From the NCBI RefSeq assembly GCF_001278755.1, contig NZ_CP012601.1, forward strand, positions 3,844,154-3,908,153: a stretch of 64,000 bases of DNA, given 5' to 3'. Positions 41,423-52,321 of the stretch are shown piece after piece (the first letter of the stretch is position 1; each line of letters starts with the position of its first letter). The notes beneath the pieces are model-generated. The model saw only the letters and a list, made by a program, of their open reading frames with translations, had not been told where the DNA came from and searched no databases. The stretch is from Bacillus sp. FJAT-22090 (GTDB lineage Bacteria; Bacillota; Bacilli; Bacillales_A; Planococcaceae). The translations under genes and the position numbers were made by a program.

Positions 41423-42438
41423 CAAAAGACCAATTTATATTAGGAATTGAAACGAGCTGTGATGAAACAGCTGCGTCTATAGTGAAGAATGGTAAGGAAA
41501 TTATTTCGAATGTGGTCGCTTCTCAAATCGAGAGCCATAAACGTTTTGGTGGGGTAGTTCCAGAAATTGCTTCCAGACATCATGTGGAGCAAATCACGAT
41601 AGTCGTGGAAGAAGCGTTAAAGCAGGCGAACATGACTCCGAAGGATTTGGATGCAGTAGCAGTAACGGAAGGTCCAGGATTAGTAGGTGCACTTTTAATC
41701 GGAATAAATGCAGCAAAAGCTTTTGCCTTTGCAAATGGACTTCCACTTGTGGGCGTTCATCATATCGCTGGCCATATTTATGCCAATGCGCTCGTTCAGC
41801 CGATGGAATTTCCGCTTCTGGCATTAGTAGTATCTGGTGGACATACCGAGCTAGTATTAATGAAGGAAGACGGTCAGTTCGAGTTAATTGGTGAAACACG
41901 AGACGATGCAGCAGGAGAAGCTTACGATAAGGTTGCTCGTGTTTTGAATCTTCCTTATCCAGGAGGACCACATATCGATCGACTGGCGACTGAAAGTGAT
42001 GGGGCAGTGCCGTTTCCAAGAGCTTGGCTAGAAGAAGGATCTTATGATTTCAGCTTTAGTGGATTGAAATCTGCCGTTATCAATTATCAACATAATGCGG
42101 AGCAGCGTGGGGAGGAAATCAACCCAAACCATTTAGCAGCAGGCTTCCAAGAGAGCGTAATTGAAGTGTTGACTGCAAAAACACTAAGAGCAGCACGTGA
42201 GTTCGATGTGAAACAAGTTATTGCAGCGGGTGGAGTAGCAGCTAACAAAGGCCTTCGAAAATCATTGGAAGAAACATTTACTAAAGAAAACATCCCTTTT
42301 TATGTCCCACCAATTTCATTGTGCACGGATAATGCAGCAATGATAGCTGCAGCAGGAAACTCTAAGTTTTCGGCAGGTCAACTTGGGGATATGTCGATGA
42401 ATGGTCGACCAGGGATGGAATTAAATAGTTGGAACTAA
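41419..42438 (+). CDS. tsaD: tRNA N6-threonylcarbamoyltransferase TsaD
   Basis: 339-residue catalytic subunit of t6A synthesis. Metal-binding H-x-x-x-H in [13 protein letters not shown], plus [40 protein letters not shown] and [13 protein letters not shown]. Formerly called gcp/ydiE. Last gene of the tsaE-tsaB-rimI-tsaD unit, followed by a strong terminator and a DnaA-box cluster. Confidence 0.97.
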   Translation: MTKDQFILGIETSCDETAASIVKNGKEIISNVVASQIESHKRFGGVVPEIASRHHVEQITIVVEEALKQANMTPKDLDAVAVTEGPGLVGALLIGINAAKAFAFANGLPLVGVHHIAGHIYANALVQPMEFPLLALVVSGGHTELVLMKEDGQFELIGETRDDAAGEAYDKVARVLNLPYPGGPHIDRLATESDGAVPFPRAWLEEGSYDFSFSGLKSAVINYQHNAEQRGEEINPNHLAAGFQESVIEVLTAKTLRAAREFDVKQVIAAGGVAANKGLRKSLEETFTKENIPFYVPPISLCTDNAAMIAAAGNSKFSAGQLGDMSMNGRPGMELNSWN

Positions 42439-42520
42439 TTTTCATTTAAGCACATGAGCTAAAGTTCTACTAGCTTTCACCTCGTGTTACGTGCTTTGAA
42501 AGCTAGTCTGGAAATACGAA

Positions 42521-42556
42521 ATCCTCTTTTCTTCGACAAGAAAAGAGGATTTTTTT
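42521..42556 (+). terminator. Terminator of tsa operon
   Basis: ATCCTCTTTTCTT / AAGAAAAGAGGAT with a CGAC loop and a run of six T. A second inverted repeat, ACTAGCTTTCA / TGAAAGCTAGT, lies just upstream at 42469-42507. Confidence 0.92.
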
Positions 42557-42608
42557 AACAGGTTCATTTCCAGTTGTCAATAGAGAACATTCGTACTTAT
42601 GCACATTT

Positions 42609-42767
42609 TGTGGATAAGATGTGTATAAGGTGGTGAATTTCAATATATAGTGTCACATTTATACACTTTCATGTGGAAAACTATCTTTCGAATCTGTGGA
42701 CAATGTGTATAAGTCTGTTGATATGTTGGTATTGCTTAGTTTTTTATGTGAATAAATTTGTGGAAAA
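42609..42767 (-). promoter_or_regulatory. Cluster of seven DnaA-box-like 9-mers
   Basis: In 159 bases there are TGTGGATAA (42609; reverse complement is the perfect box TTATCCACA), TGTGTATAA (42620 and 42704), TGTGGAAAA (42672 and 42759), TGTGGACAA (42695) and TGTGAATAA (42747). All have the same orientation and match the box at seven or more of nine positions. The region has no gene. B. subtilis carries DnaA-box clusters outside oriC, and from memory one adjoins the tsaD homologue. Confidence 0.75.
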
Positions 42768-42850
42768 AAATTATTATAATTTTGCACTTGACCAACATAT
42801 ATGGGCATGAATCGACAAATTATTATGGGTGCTTCATGGAGGTATGCTGA

Positions 42851-43306
42851 TTACTTTTTCTTTATGATATACTGCCAGTGTGGTGGAAGGTCGTAAGTCT
42901 CTATATGCTTAAAATCAGTAAGACTAATTCTACTCGGAGTTATAGTAAAAGTTAACTGGTCTTTTCCAACAGGAATGTGTGGACCGACTACCGGAGTAAC
43001 TTCAATCGTCACTGAAAATATATACCCACGATAACCATTAGTTCTTTCCATGTTTAAAATTTTTATTTGATACGGATAAACCATCGGGGAAATAAGAAGG
43101 GAATCTGAATAATAATTTGTGATCGCCTTATCGATATTTGGTGAGAGTAAGGATAAAAATAAATCCATCATTAGTTCTTCTTTTGACTTTTCTTCTGGTT
43201 GATAGTAATTTTGTGCAGGCTCATCAATAGCTCTATTTGAATGAACTAATATGGACGGTGGTAAAAGAAACAGAACAAAAGAAAAGACAAGTAATATTTT
43301 TTTCAT
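42851..43306 (-). CDS. Secreted DUF3888-family protein
   Basis: About 151 residues with an N-terminal signal peptide (KKILLVFSFVLFLLPPSILVHS) and a mature part containing ELMMDLFLSLLSPNIDKAITNYY, the recognisable core of DUF3888. Function unknown; exported, probably to the outer face of the membrane. Either ATG at 43309 or 43306 may start it; GGTGG spacing favours the second. Confidence 0.8.
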   Translation of the reverse strand: MKKILLVFSFVLFLLPPSILVHSNRAIDEPAQNYYQPEEKSKEELMMDLFLSLLSPNIDKAITNYYSDSLLISPMVYPYQIKILNMERTNGYRGYIFSVTIEVTPVVGPHIPVGKDQLTFTITPSRISLTDFKHIETYDLPPHWQYIIKKK

Positions 43307-43452
43307 CATAACGCCACCTTCATCATTATTTTGTTCAGAAAAAGTTAACTTATTTCCCCAAAATATTAGTGAATAGATAAAAAGTTTAAACGCTCAACGT
43401 GAGCTATACATAAATCAATGTTTCTGCGTGAAAAATAATTTGATATAAGGAC

Positions 43453-43785
43453 GTGATTTCAATTTTTGCGATTGCCCTTTTTATACTTGCAGGATTAGCT
43501 GAAATTGGTGGTGGTTATCTCATTTGGCTATGGTTAAGAGAAGGTAAGCCGTATTATTGGGGTGTTTTGGGAGGTGTGGCATTAGCTTTGTATGGAGTAA
43601 TTGCTACATTTCAAACTTTTCCATCGTTTGGCAGAGTGTATGCTGCTTATGGTGGTGTGTTTATAGTTCTTTCTGTATTATGGGGCTGGGGAATTGATAA
43701 GAAAACACCAGATTTTTATGATTGGATAGGTGCAGGTATATGCATAGTTGGTGTGTTAGTCATGCTATTCGCTCCGCGTCATTAA
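43453..43785 (+). CDS. YnfA/UPF0060 membrane protein
   Basis: 110-residue four-helix membrane protein of the YnfA family (small multidrug resistance-like fold): [67 protein letters not shown] start with AAGGACG. Some homologues are reported to export drugs; the role here is unproven. Followed by a 21-bp tandem array. Confidence 0.92.
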   Translation: MISIFAIALFILAGLAEIGGGYLIWLWLREGKPYYWGVLGGVALALYGVIATFQTFPSFGRVYAAYGGVFIVLSVLWGWGIDKKTPDFYDWIGAGICIVGVLVMLFAPRH

Positions 43786-43807
43786 AAAAGGAGTTAAATA
43801 ACAAGCA

Positions 43808-43930
43808 ATCGGATGGTTTAGTTAAATAATCGGATGGTTATCAACTATAATCGGATGGTTTCAAGCAAAAATCGGATGGTTTACCGGGATAATCGGATGA
43901 TTAACCAAAATAATCGGGTGGTTCCTCAAT
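43808..43930 (+). repeat. 21-bp tandem array, ATCGGATGGTT core
   Basis: Cores at 43808, 43829, 43850, 43871, 43892 and 43913, exactly 21 bases apart: five with ATCGGATGGTT or one change, the last ATCGGGTGGTT. The other ten bases of each unit are unrelated to each other. Same architecture as the GGTCTC arrays but a different core. Confidence 0.88.
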
Positions 43931-43940
43931 TCAAACAAAA

Positions 43941-43975
43941 AAGTAGTGTAAACCATTCCTCGGTTTACACTACTT
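43941..43975 (-). terminator. Terminator of ABC-F gene
   Basis: AAGTAGTGTAAACC / GGTTTACACTACTT perfect stem; on the minus strand it is followed by TTTTGTTTG. Confidence 0.88.
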
Positions 43976-43978
43976 ATT

Positions 43979-45913
43979 TCATGAAACGATTTCTTCTAGT
44001 TGCTCTTGCAACTCTAACCATTCGTTGGACAAATTATCTTGTTTTTCTTTCCATTCATCTAGTTCTTTTTGCAATTGTTGTACAGCTTCGTGGTCTTGGA
44101 AAATTGCGGGGTCACAAAGCTTTTCTTCTATAGAAGCAATCTCTGTATCCACTAATGGAATTTGAGATTCAAGTTCTTCCAGTTGTCTACGGAGTTGGCG
44201 TTCTTTTTTCTTCGCTTCTTTATCAATCGTAGAAGTGCTTGCCTTTACGACAACGGCTTTTTCTATTGCTCCTGCGCTCTCAAGAGCCAGCTCTTCTAGT
44301 TCGAGTTTCTTTTCTAAATAGTAATCGTAATCTCCCAAAAATAGTGCTGCGTGATCATTCGATAATTCAACCACTTTCGTAGCGATTCTATTAATGAAGT
44401 AACGGTCATGCGAGACGAAAAGAATCGTTCCTGGAAAATCGAGCAATGCATTTTCAAGCACTTCTTTACTATCTAAATCTAAATGGTTGGTCGGCTCATC
44501 TAGCACTAACGTATTTGCTTTTAACAACATTAGCTTTGCTAGTGCAAGTCTAGCTTTCTCTCCACCAGATAAGGTAGAAACGGTTTTTTGAACATCGTCT
44601 CCACTAAATAGAAAACGACCTAATACGGTACGGACATCTTTTTCATTCATAAGTGGCCATTCGTCCCATAATTCAAGAAGTGCTGTTTTATTGCCAGTGA
44701 GAGCAGCTTGTTCTTGGTCGTAATAACCAAATTGGACGTTTGTGCCGTATTGAATTTTACCGCCTGCACTTTCTAGTTGTTTCATAATGGTCTTCAATAA
44801 GGTAGATTTACCGACACCATTTGGTCCGACTAGCGCTATTCTGTCCTGCTTATATACGGAAAAAGAAATATTTTTAGAAACGGATTTGCCAGGATAGCCA
44901 ACAGAAACTTCTTCGAGTCTTAGTACATCATTTCCACTTGGCCGATCAATCGAAAAGCCGAAAGAAGCTGATTTTTCATCGCCATCTGGAGAATCCATCC
45001 AGTCTGTCTTCTCAATCACTTTGCGTCTCGATTGAGCCATTTTGGTTGTGGAAGCACGAGCTAAATTTCGATTGACAAAGTCTTCGAGTTTAGCTTTTTC
45101 CTCCTGCTGTTTTTCGTACATTTTTTTATCACGTTCGTAATTTTTTGCTTTTTGATCTAGGTAGCTACTATAGTTGCCGACATATCTAGTGACATTATGG
45201 CGAGATACTTCATAAACAAAGTTTACGACTTGATCTAAGAAATAGCGGTCATGGGACACGATAAGAATTGCGCCACTATAGTTTTTTAAGTAGTTTTCCA
45301 AAAAGTTCAGTGTTTCAATGTCCAAGTGGTTGGTCGGCTCATCCAATATAAGTAAATCGGGTTTGCTAAGTAGCATTTTAGCCAGTGCCAACCTAGTCTT
45401 TTGTCCACCAGATAATGCTTGTACAGGCTTATCATAATCCTCAGGGAAAAACTGCATTCCGTGTAAAATAGAACGGATATCTGATTCGTATCGATAACCG
45501 CCTGCTTCTTTAAAATTAAGCTGTAGCTCATCATACGCAGCTGTAACTCGTGCATAGGCATCGGAGTCCTCGTATACAGATGGATCTGCCATTTGCGTTT
45601 CTAAGGAACGAAGCTCTTTTTCAGATTCGATGAGATGATTAAAGATGGACTTCATTTCTTCCCATATAGAAAGTTTTGATTCTAATCCGGCATGTTGCTC
45701 TAAATATCCTAATCGAATGTTCTTAGGCATAATGATATCGCCGGAATCATACGACATTTCTCCAGCTATTATTTTAAGTAAAGTAGATTTTCCTGCACCG
45801 TTTCGACCTACAAGGGCTACCCGATCTCGGTCTTGAACCTCTAACTTTACATTAGTTAATATATCTTCTCCGTTAAAGGATTTTGTTACTTGATTGACTT
45901 GTAAAACAATCAC
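43979..45913 (-). CDS. ydiF: ABC-F ribosome-associated ATPase (YdiF-like)
   Basis: About 644 residues, soluble, with two ABC domains: Walker A GRNGAGKST and GPNGVGKST, signatures LSGGQKTRLALAK and LSGGEKARLALAK, Walker B LLILDEPTNHLD and LVLDEPTNHLD, joined by the ABC-F interdomain linker (YERDKKMYEKQQEEKAKLEDF...) and with a C-terminal coiled coil. No membrane helices, so not a transporter; ABC-F proteins act on the ribosomal E site. The GTG at 45913 preceded by GAGGTG is the likely start. Synteny with tsaD and rex supports the YdiF assignment. Confidence 0.95.
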   Translation of the reverse strand: MIVLQVNQVTKSFNGEDILTNVKLEVQDRDRVALVGRNGAGKSTLLKIIAGEMSYDSGDIIMPKNIRLGYLEQHAGLESKLSIWEEMKSIFNHLIESEKELRSLETQMADPSVYEDSDAYARVTAAYDELQLNFKEAGGYRYESDIRSILHGMQFFPEDYDKPVQALSGGQKTRLALAKMLLSKPDLLILDEPTNHLDIETLNFLENYLKNYSGAILIVSHDRYFLDQVVNFVYEVSRHNVTRYVGNYSSYLDQKAKNYERDKKMYEKQQEEKAKLEDFVNRNLARASTTKMAQSRRKVIEKTDWMDSPDGDEKSASFGFSIDRPSGNDVLRLEEVSVGYPGKSVSKNISFSVYKQDRIALVGPNGVGKSTLLKTIMKQLESAGGKIQYGTNVQFGYYDQEQAALTGNKTALLELWDEWPLMNEKDVRTVLGRFLFSGDDVQKTVSTLSGGEKARLALAKLMLLKANTLVLDEPTNHLDLDSKEVLENALLDFPGTILFVSHDRYFINRIATKVVELSNDHAALFLGDYDYYLEKKLELEELALESAGAIEKAVVVKASTSTIDKEAKKKERQLRRQLEELESQIPLVDTEIASIEEKLCDPAIFQDHEAVQQLQKELDEWKEKQDNLSNEWLELQEQLEEIVS

Positions 45914-46021
45914 GATGATTCGCACCTCAATTCTATCTTAAGTGTAATAGATAGGACTTGTCGTTGCAACGCTGTAGCATTATAATGAGGTAATGTTAAG
46001 AACGAAATTGGAGGGTTTTTG

Positions 46022-46663
46022 ATGAAACCTGAACTACCGAGAATACCTCAAGCAACAACGAAGAGGCTTCCATTATATTATAGATTTTTACAAAGTTTTC
46101 ATAATGCTGGACATAAAAGAGTATCATCACAAGAGTTAAGTGATGCGATGAAAATAGATTCCGCTACTATTCGAAGAGATTTCTCGCACTTTGGAGCACT
46201 TGGCAAAAAAGGTTATGGATACGATGTTGCTAACTTACTCCAGTTTTTTAGAAAAACACTCGATCAAGATGAAGCTGCAAATGTGGCACTTATTGGAGTT
46301 GGTAGTTTAGGAACTGCTTTTTTAAAATATAACTTTCAAAAAAACCATAATACCAAAATTGTAGTTGCTTTTGATACAAAAGCTCCGATAGAGGGAATGT
46401 TTGTAAGTGATATTCCTGTCTTTCATCCGAGTGTCATGGAAGAGAAGCTCGAGGAGCATGGTATCGAGTTGGTTATATGTACTGTTCCAAGTCGCACGGC
46501 ACAAGAAGTAGCTGATCGATTAGCAAAAACGAATATTAAAGGGATTCTCAACTTTACCCCTGTCCGATTGACGGTACCTGATACAATTCGGGTCCATACA
46601 ATCGATTTATCAGTTGAAGTACAAACCCTAATTTATTTAATTAGAAATGAACATAACGAATAA
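46022..46663 (+). CDS. rex: Redox-sensing repressor Rex
   Basis: 213 residues. N-terminal winged helix ([16 protein letters not shown]...[21 protein letters not shown]) and C-terminal Rossmann NAD(H) sensor ([16 protein letters not shown]). Represses fermentation and respiration genes when NADH is low. ATG at 46022 with GGAGGG. Ordering after ydiF and before groESL is as in B. subtilis, but moaC and the tat genes present there are missing. Confidence 0.96.
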   Translation: MKPELPRIPQATTKRLPLYYRFLQSFHNAGHKRVSSQELSDAMKIDSATIRRDFSHFGALGKKGYGYDVANLLQFFRKTLDQDEAANVALIGVGSLGTAFLKYNFQKNHNTKIVVAFDTKAPIEGMFVSDIPVFHPSVMEEKLEEHGIELVICTVPSRTAQEVADRLAKTNIKGILNFTPVRLTVPDTIRVHTIDLSVEVQTLIYLIRNEHNE

Positions 46664-46667
46664 ATTG

Positions 46668-46710
46668 AAAGCCTTCTACCCAATACTGATGGGTCGAAGG
46701 CTTTTCTTTA
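46668..46710 (+). terminator. Terminator of rex
   Basis: AAAGCCTTC..CCCA / TGGG..GAAGGCTTTT stem followed by CTTTA. Confidence 0.85.
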
Positions 46711-46798
46711 TGTCTAGAGGTCAAATTTTCTTCCCCTAACGAACGATTTCTTTGGGGGGAAGAACATTTGCTTGTCGGAGGCCCACACGAAGTGGGTC

Positions 46799-46839
46799 AT
46801 ACAGTCGTTGCGACACGATGTCGCGAACTTAGACTGTAT
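46799..46839. repeat. Nested hairpin element, copy 1
   Basis: Outer stem ATACAGTC / GACTGTAT encloses GTT, an inner stem GCGACA-CGA-TGTCGC and GAACTTA. The same plan (outer stem, short gap, inner stem around xxGAT, T-rich gap, outer stem) recurs at 49747-49785 and 49810-49848 with different outer stems. Confidence 0.75.
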
Positions 46840-46867
46840 TCCTCTTTAGAGGCGCTTGCGCTTTTCT

Positions 46868-47581
46868 TTATGGCATTTGAGAGTAAGTTTCTAAGAACTT
46901 TTGTATAGTTTCTCCGTAAAACTGAAAGAGAACGACAAATCCATTTAATAGCATATGGGAGATGATAGATGCCACTATCCGCTTTGTCTTATGGTAAATA
47001 AAAGCGAATATAAACCCAGAAACAGCATATAGTAGTATGTGCGTAAAGTCGAAGTGAATGATTGCAAAGACTATAGCACTGACAGAAGCGGCTACGAAGA
47101 AATTTGTTTTTGGAAATAAAGAGCCGAAAATGATTCGGCGGAAAATTAGTTCCTCTAAAATAGGAGCGAAAATAACAATTGAAAAGATTGCCCAAGGAAC
47201 AGCGTGAGCAATTTCTATAAATTGTGCTGTATTTTCGGATCCCGGTTCAACTCCTAATTTAAGTTCAATAGTAGCTGCAACACCTTGGCCTAGGAATACA
47301 AGAAAGAAACCGACGACTCCCCAGCCGATAGTTTGCCCAATAGGTGACTGTTTTCCTTTTAAAGGTCGTAAAAAGTTATTATCTTTTCTAATTAAAAGGA
47401 GTGTAACCAGTGTAGCAATCCCCATACTTAGGAACACCCACCATCCAGAAGCAACCAATGGAGGATTTTTTACGTCCATAGACTTAAATAGTATAAGTAG
47501 AAGTGGTGCAAAGATTGCTCCAGAAAGCTGCATCACGCAGTAAACAATTAATATATACAAGCCTGTTTTTTGTTGTTTCAT
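46868..47581 (-). CDS. ydiL: CPBP intramembrane metalloprotease-family protein (YdiL-like)
   Basis: About 237 residues, eight hydrophobic segments. The CPBP/Abi motifs are intact: EELIFRRIIFGSL (EExxxR) and VFAIIHFDFTHILLY (FxxxH and H). These are putative membrane proteases related to prenyl-protein processing enzymes. It occupies the position of B. subtilis ydiL before groES. I start it at 47581 (MKQQKTGLYIL, GAAAGGAAC upstream), not at 47638. Confidence 0.9.
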   Translation of the reverse strand: MKQQKTGLYILIVYCVMQLSGAIFAPLLLILFKSMDVKNPPLVASGWWVFLSMGIATLVTLLLIRKDNNFLRPLKGKQSPIGQTIGWGVVGFFLVFLGQGVAATIELKLGVEPGSENTAQFIEIAHAVPWAIFSIVIFAPILEELIFRRIIFGSLFPKTNFFVAASVSAIVFAIIHFDFTHILLYAVSGFIFAFIYHKTKRIVASIISHMLLNGFVVLFQFYGETIQKFLETYSQMP

Positions 47582-47702
47582 ACATTTTAGTTCCTTTCTA
47601 GATAACAATTCTCTTTTTATTGTAAAGGAAAAAAACAATAAAGGAAAAAGTTAACCTTCTCACTTGCAAAATGTTCTGTGATTAATTATTATTATAAGTG
47701 TG

Positions 47703-47729
47703 TTAGCACTCAAAGAGACAGAGTGCTAA
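47703..47729. promoter_or_regulatory. CIRCE operator
   Basis: TTAGCACTC-N9-GAGTGCTAA, perfect 9-base arms. Binding site of the heat-shock repressor HrcA, 38 bases before groES. Confidence 0.98.
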
Positions 47730-47767
47730 TAATATTAAATTCTACTATTTTAGGGAGGTAGTTTCAC

Positions 47768-48052
47768 TTGTTAAGACCATTAGGTGATCGTATCGTAATC
47801 GAATTAATCGAAGCTGAAGAAAAAACAGCATCTGGCATCGTACTTCCAGACTCTGCTAAAGAGAAGCCACAAGAAGGAAAAGTTGTTGCTGTAGGTACTG
47901 GACGAGTACTTGAAAACGGAACTCGCGTTGAGTTAGACGTGAAAGATGGGGACCGTATCATCTTCTCTAAATATGCAGGAACAGAAGTGAAATATGAAAA
48001 CAACGAATATTTAATATTACGCGAAAGCGATGTACTAGCTGTAATCGGCTAA
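47768..48052 (+). CDS. groES: Co-chaperonin GroES
   Basis: 94-residue 10-kDa chaperonin, [44 protein letters not shown]..., with the mobile loop ([12 protein letters not shown]) and C-terminal beta barrel. Initiates at TTG (LLRPLG in the reading) with AGGGAGG upstream; TTG is common in this family of organisms. Forms the heptameric lid on GroEL. Controlled by CIRCE/HrcA. Confidence 0.98.
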   Translation: MLRPLGDRIVIELIEAEEKTASGIVLPDSAKEKPQEGKVVAVGTGRVLENGTRVELDVKDGDRIIFSKYAGTEVKYENNEYLILRESDVLAVIG

Positions 48053-48077
48053 TAAAAACGAGATTATCATTCAATAA

Positions 48078-49727
<1,650 letters not shown>

Positions 49728-49731
49728 CTTC

Positions 49732-49850
49732 CACAGGATGTGGTGGCTTAGGCATTGCAACAGGATGTTGCGGTTTTTGCCTAAGTTCCTTAATCCAGGA
49801 TGTTGTTCACTCGGACGTTGTGACGCGATGTCGCGCTTTTAGTCCGAGCT
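49732..49850. repeat. Nested hairpin elements, copies 2 and 3
   Basis: Copy 2 (49747-49785): CTTAGGCA-TT-GCAAC-AGGAT-GTTGC-GGTTTT-TGCCTAAG. Copy 3 (49810-49848): CTCGGAC-GTT-GTGAC-GCGAT-GTCGC-GCTTTTA-GTCCGAG. A minimal CCAC-AGGAT-GTGG sits at 49732. They share the inner-stem/GAT-loop plan with copy 1 at 46799 and follow groEL, so they probably take part in ending or stabilising the groESL mRNA. Confidence 0.75.
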
Positions 49851-49859
49851 ACTCTTCCC

Positions 49860-50233
49860 ATCAACCCCTTGATATATAAGGGGTTGTATGTAAGGTGAAA
49901 GTGAAATGCTAACATTTTGCTAACATATAGGATTATATTAGAGGCTTCTCATTAGTTGTGCAAACTTTTGGGAAGCTTCTTTTTTCATTTCTTTTGTCGC
50001 GTGGAGATAGACATTCTTTGTGGTAGGGACGATTATTATTGACTGGATATGCTCGATATATTTAAATAATGTTGTTGTCTTAAGCCAAATGACCATATTA
50101 CTTATAGTTATTGTTTCATCAGTCTGGGAATTTTTCTAGCTCACTATTAAATCGATGTGTTGGTTATTGTATTATAGATATTAGAACGACTGTCTCAATA
50201 AATATTTATAAAATAAAAATTAAGGAGAATTAC
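49860..50233 (+). other. Intergenic region after groEL
   Basis: Contains a hairpin CAACCCCTT..AAGGGGTTG (about 49863-49887) and a second terminator-like stem GAGGCTTCTC / GGGAAGCTTC followed by TTTTTTC (about 49941-49986). The rest, to 50233, is AT-rich with no supported gene or clear promoter. Confidence 0.6.
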
Positions 50234-50803
50234 ATGGCCTGGAGCAAATTGAAGCAAAATCTAGAGAGCTTTCTCTGTCCTGCATTATATGGAAGAGTTG
50301 AATACCTTGCAACCAGCTACCGTTATTTACCTGATAAAGCAGGACTTTGTTATATTGCGGTAGATAAAAAGAATGTACTTAATATGAGTGATAAAACTAC
50401 CTTTATCAGATGGTATCAGACGGAGCTGGAAATTAAGAATGATTCAGATATCCAAATTCCTATCAACAATGAAGAAATTGAAGCGGTAAGAAAAGAAACC
50501 AAGGGGATAGTTCCGGAGGATCGTCTACAAGTAATTGCAAGGAGTAGAAAATTATCAGAATATGCAAAGGCGCTTTTGTCAGCGCAGTCATCATTAAGTA
50601 AATCAAATTTTATCGTTGTAGCTAATAAGTTTTTATCCACTTCTATAGAGGAAAGCATAGAGAGCAATGATATCCTATTGAATATTCTAGCTTTGGTGGA
50701 CAGACGGGTTGGGAAAAAACGAATTTTAAACATGAGTGAGAAGATGAAGTTAAAGCATCCAATTGTGCAGTATTTTTATGAACTACGGCTTAGTACGTTA
50801 TGA
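50234..50803 (+). CDS. SF0329-like conserved protein
   Basis: 189-residue soluble protein starting AWSKLKQNLESFLCPALYGRVEYLATSYRYLPDKAGLCYIAVDKK, which matches a conserved bacterial family that I know as SF0329-like; its function is unknown. The ATG at 50234 has TAAGGAG; the open frame upstream to 50111 has no ribosome site. C-terminal half is helical and charged. Monocistronic. Confidence 0.75.
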   Translation: MAWSKLKQNLESFLCPALYGRVEYLATSYRYLPDKAGLCYIAVDKKNVLNMSDKTTFIRWYQTELEIKNDSDIQIPINNEEIEAVRKETKGIVPEDRLQVIARSRKLSEYAKALLSAQSSLSKSNFIVVANKFLSTSIEESIESNDILLNILALVDRRVGKKRILNMSEKMKLKHPIVQYFYELRLSTL

Positions 50804-50933
50804 TAAATAAAAGTATTAGATGCCAACCGGTTATGGTGTGTATGATTGTACATATATATATGAATTAACACGAATGTTTGTAAACCAGGAAACCTGCAAG
50901 GATTTACATAGAAAATAATAGGATGGTGCTTCT

Positions 50934-51899
50934 ATGATTGGTATGGGCTATCGGACGATAAAGACTGCTGTAGGAGCAGGGCTGGCAATTTGGATTGCGA
51001 GTTTATTGGATTTGGAATTTGCAACATTTGCAGCAATTATTGTTATTATGTGTATCGAGAAAACGAAGAAAAAGACATTAATTACAATTAAGGATAAATT
51101 CTTTGCCTCTCTTTTATCTTTGATTCTTGGTGGTTTGTTCTTTGAAGTATTAGGTTATTATCCCATTGTCTTTTCCTTATTTATTTTATTATTTGTTCCA
51201 ATCCTCGTAAGAGCTCACATCCAGGGTGGTTTTGTCACAAGTATGGTTGTCGTATTACATGTTTATACGGTAAAGGATGCTAACTGGGCTATGTTTCTGA
51301 ACGAGCTCTATATTATTTTAATCGGTATGGGAATTGCTCTTCTCGTCAATAGTTTCATGCCAAGCTTCAAGCGGGACATTGAAATCTTTAAGAAGGAGAT
51401 TGAACAAAAGTTTGAAATTCTTCTCTTTGAACTCTCTGCCCATTTAAGGGATAATATGCGAAGCTGGGATGGGAAAGAAATACTTGAGGTAGAAGATTTG
51501 ATTAATCAATCCAAAAGCATTGCCATTCAAGATGTAGAAAATCATCTGTTGCGAAAACAAAATATAGATTATTATTATCTGGAAATGCGAGAGGATCAAC
51601 TGGAACTCCTAAAACATATGATGAAAATCGTTGCTATTTTCTCTTCATCCAGCCTAGACGTCAAACAGAAAGAAATGTTTGCGGAGTTCTTGGAGAATTT
51701 AAGTCGGAATGTTCATTCGGGAGATACAACGGACATTTCATTAAATGAGTTAGAGGAATTAAATGCCTTGATCAGCAAGATGGAGTTGCCAAAGACAAGA
51801 GAAGAATTTGAAATACGGGCGAATCTATTTTATTTGATTTTTGAAATGAAAAACTACTTAAACATAAAGAAAAAACTTTTTGCCAAAAGAAGTCGATAA
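50934..51899 (+). CDS. Aromatic acid exporter-family membrane protein
   Basis: 321 residues: N-terminal half with about six hydrophobic helices (residues 1-145: YRTIKTAVGAGLAIWIASLLDLEFATFAAIIVIM...), C-terminal half a long helical cytoplasmic domain. This is the ArAE/DUF939 layout seen in B. subtilis YqjA-type proteins. The transported compound is unknown. The start follows AGGATGG. Terminates at 51964-52015. Confidence 0.86.
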   Translation: MIGMGYRTIKTAVGAGLAIWIASLLDLEFATFAAIIVIMCIEKTKKKTLITIKDKFFASLLSLILGGLFFEVLGYYPIVFSLFILLFVPILVRAHIQGGFVTSMVVVLHVYTVKDANWAMFLNELYIILIGMGIALLVNSFMPSFKRDIEIFKKEIEQKFEILLFELSAHLRDNMRSWDGKEILEVEDLINQSKSIAIQDVENHLLRKQNIDYYYLEMREDQLELLKHMMKIVAIFSSSSLDVKQKEMFAEFLENLSRNVHSGDTTDISLNELEELNALISKMELPKTREEFEIRANLFYLIFEMKNYLNIKKKLFAKRSR

Positions 51900-51963
51900 G
51901 TCGATAGTGGAAGGAGCTTGTGAGAGAGGATATTCAGATGATGCATCACGATTTCATAAAATA

Positions 51964-52015
51964 AACAGCGGATATCGATTATATAATACTCTGTCGATAT
52001 CCTGTTGATTTTTAA
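51964..52015 (+). terminator. Terminator of exporter gene
   Basis: AACAG-GGATATCGA / TCGATATCC-TGTT stem followed by GATTTTTAA. Confidence 0.85.
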
Positions 52016-52127
52016 TATATTTTCTGGATTTGGGGTGCGTAAGGAGCAATGGGTTTGAGAAATTCCACTGAACGACATTATTTATATTTTAGGAGGATAA
52101 AAACTTCCATTTTACATTAATCTAAAG

Positions 52128-52268
52128 TTGAATTGTGGAATTGATTTTCAGCTAGGTGTTTTGGGCGGGGAAGATTTGCAATCAGTTATCAGAGTATACG
52201 GCGAGTTTGCTCCTTATACGAAAGTTAACAGCGTTCAAGAGCTTTTAGAATCAATGGCTTCATCATAA
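52128..52268 (+). CDS. Possible small ORF with non-ATG start
   Basis: 46-residue reading from TTG 52128 (ending GEFAPYTKVNSVQELLESMASS) followed by a terminator at 52283-52321. The open frame extends upstream to a stop at 52098-52100, and a perfect AGGAGG at 52091 is too far from the TTG, so the true start is unclear. It may be a decayed gene. Family not recognised. Confidence 0.3.
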   Translation: MNCGIDFQLGVLGGEDLQSVIRVYGEFAPYTKVNSVQELLESMASS

Positions 52269-52282
52269 TGTTGTGAAAGTGT

Positions 52283-52321
52283 AACTGGCTGTTTCTGAAT
52301 AAGAGACAATCAGTTTTTTTT
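52283..52321 (+). terminator. Terminator-like hairpin
   Basis: AACTGGCTGTTTCT / AGAGACAATCAGTT with internal mismatches, then a run of seven T. Confidence 0.7.

Noticed and set aside
42609-42767. DnaA-box cluster as the chromosome origin
   Set aside because: No dnaA, dnaN, rpmH or gyrase genes nearby and no clear unwinding element; better read as an accessory DnaA-binding cluster.
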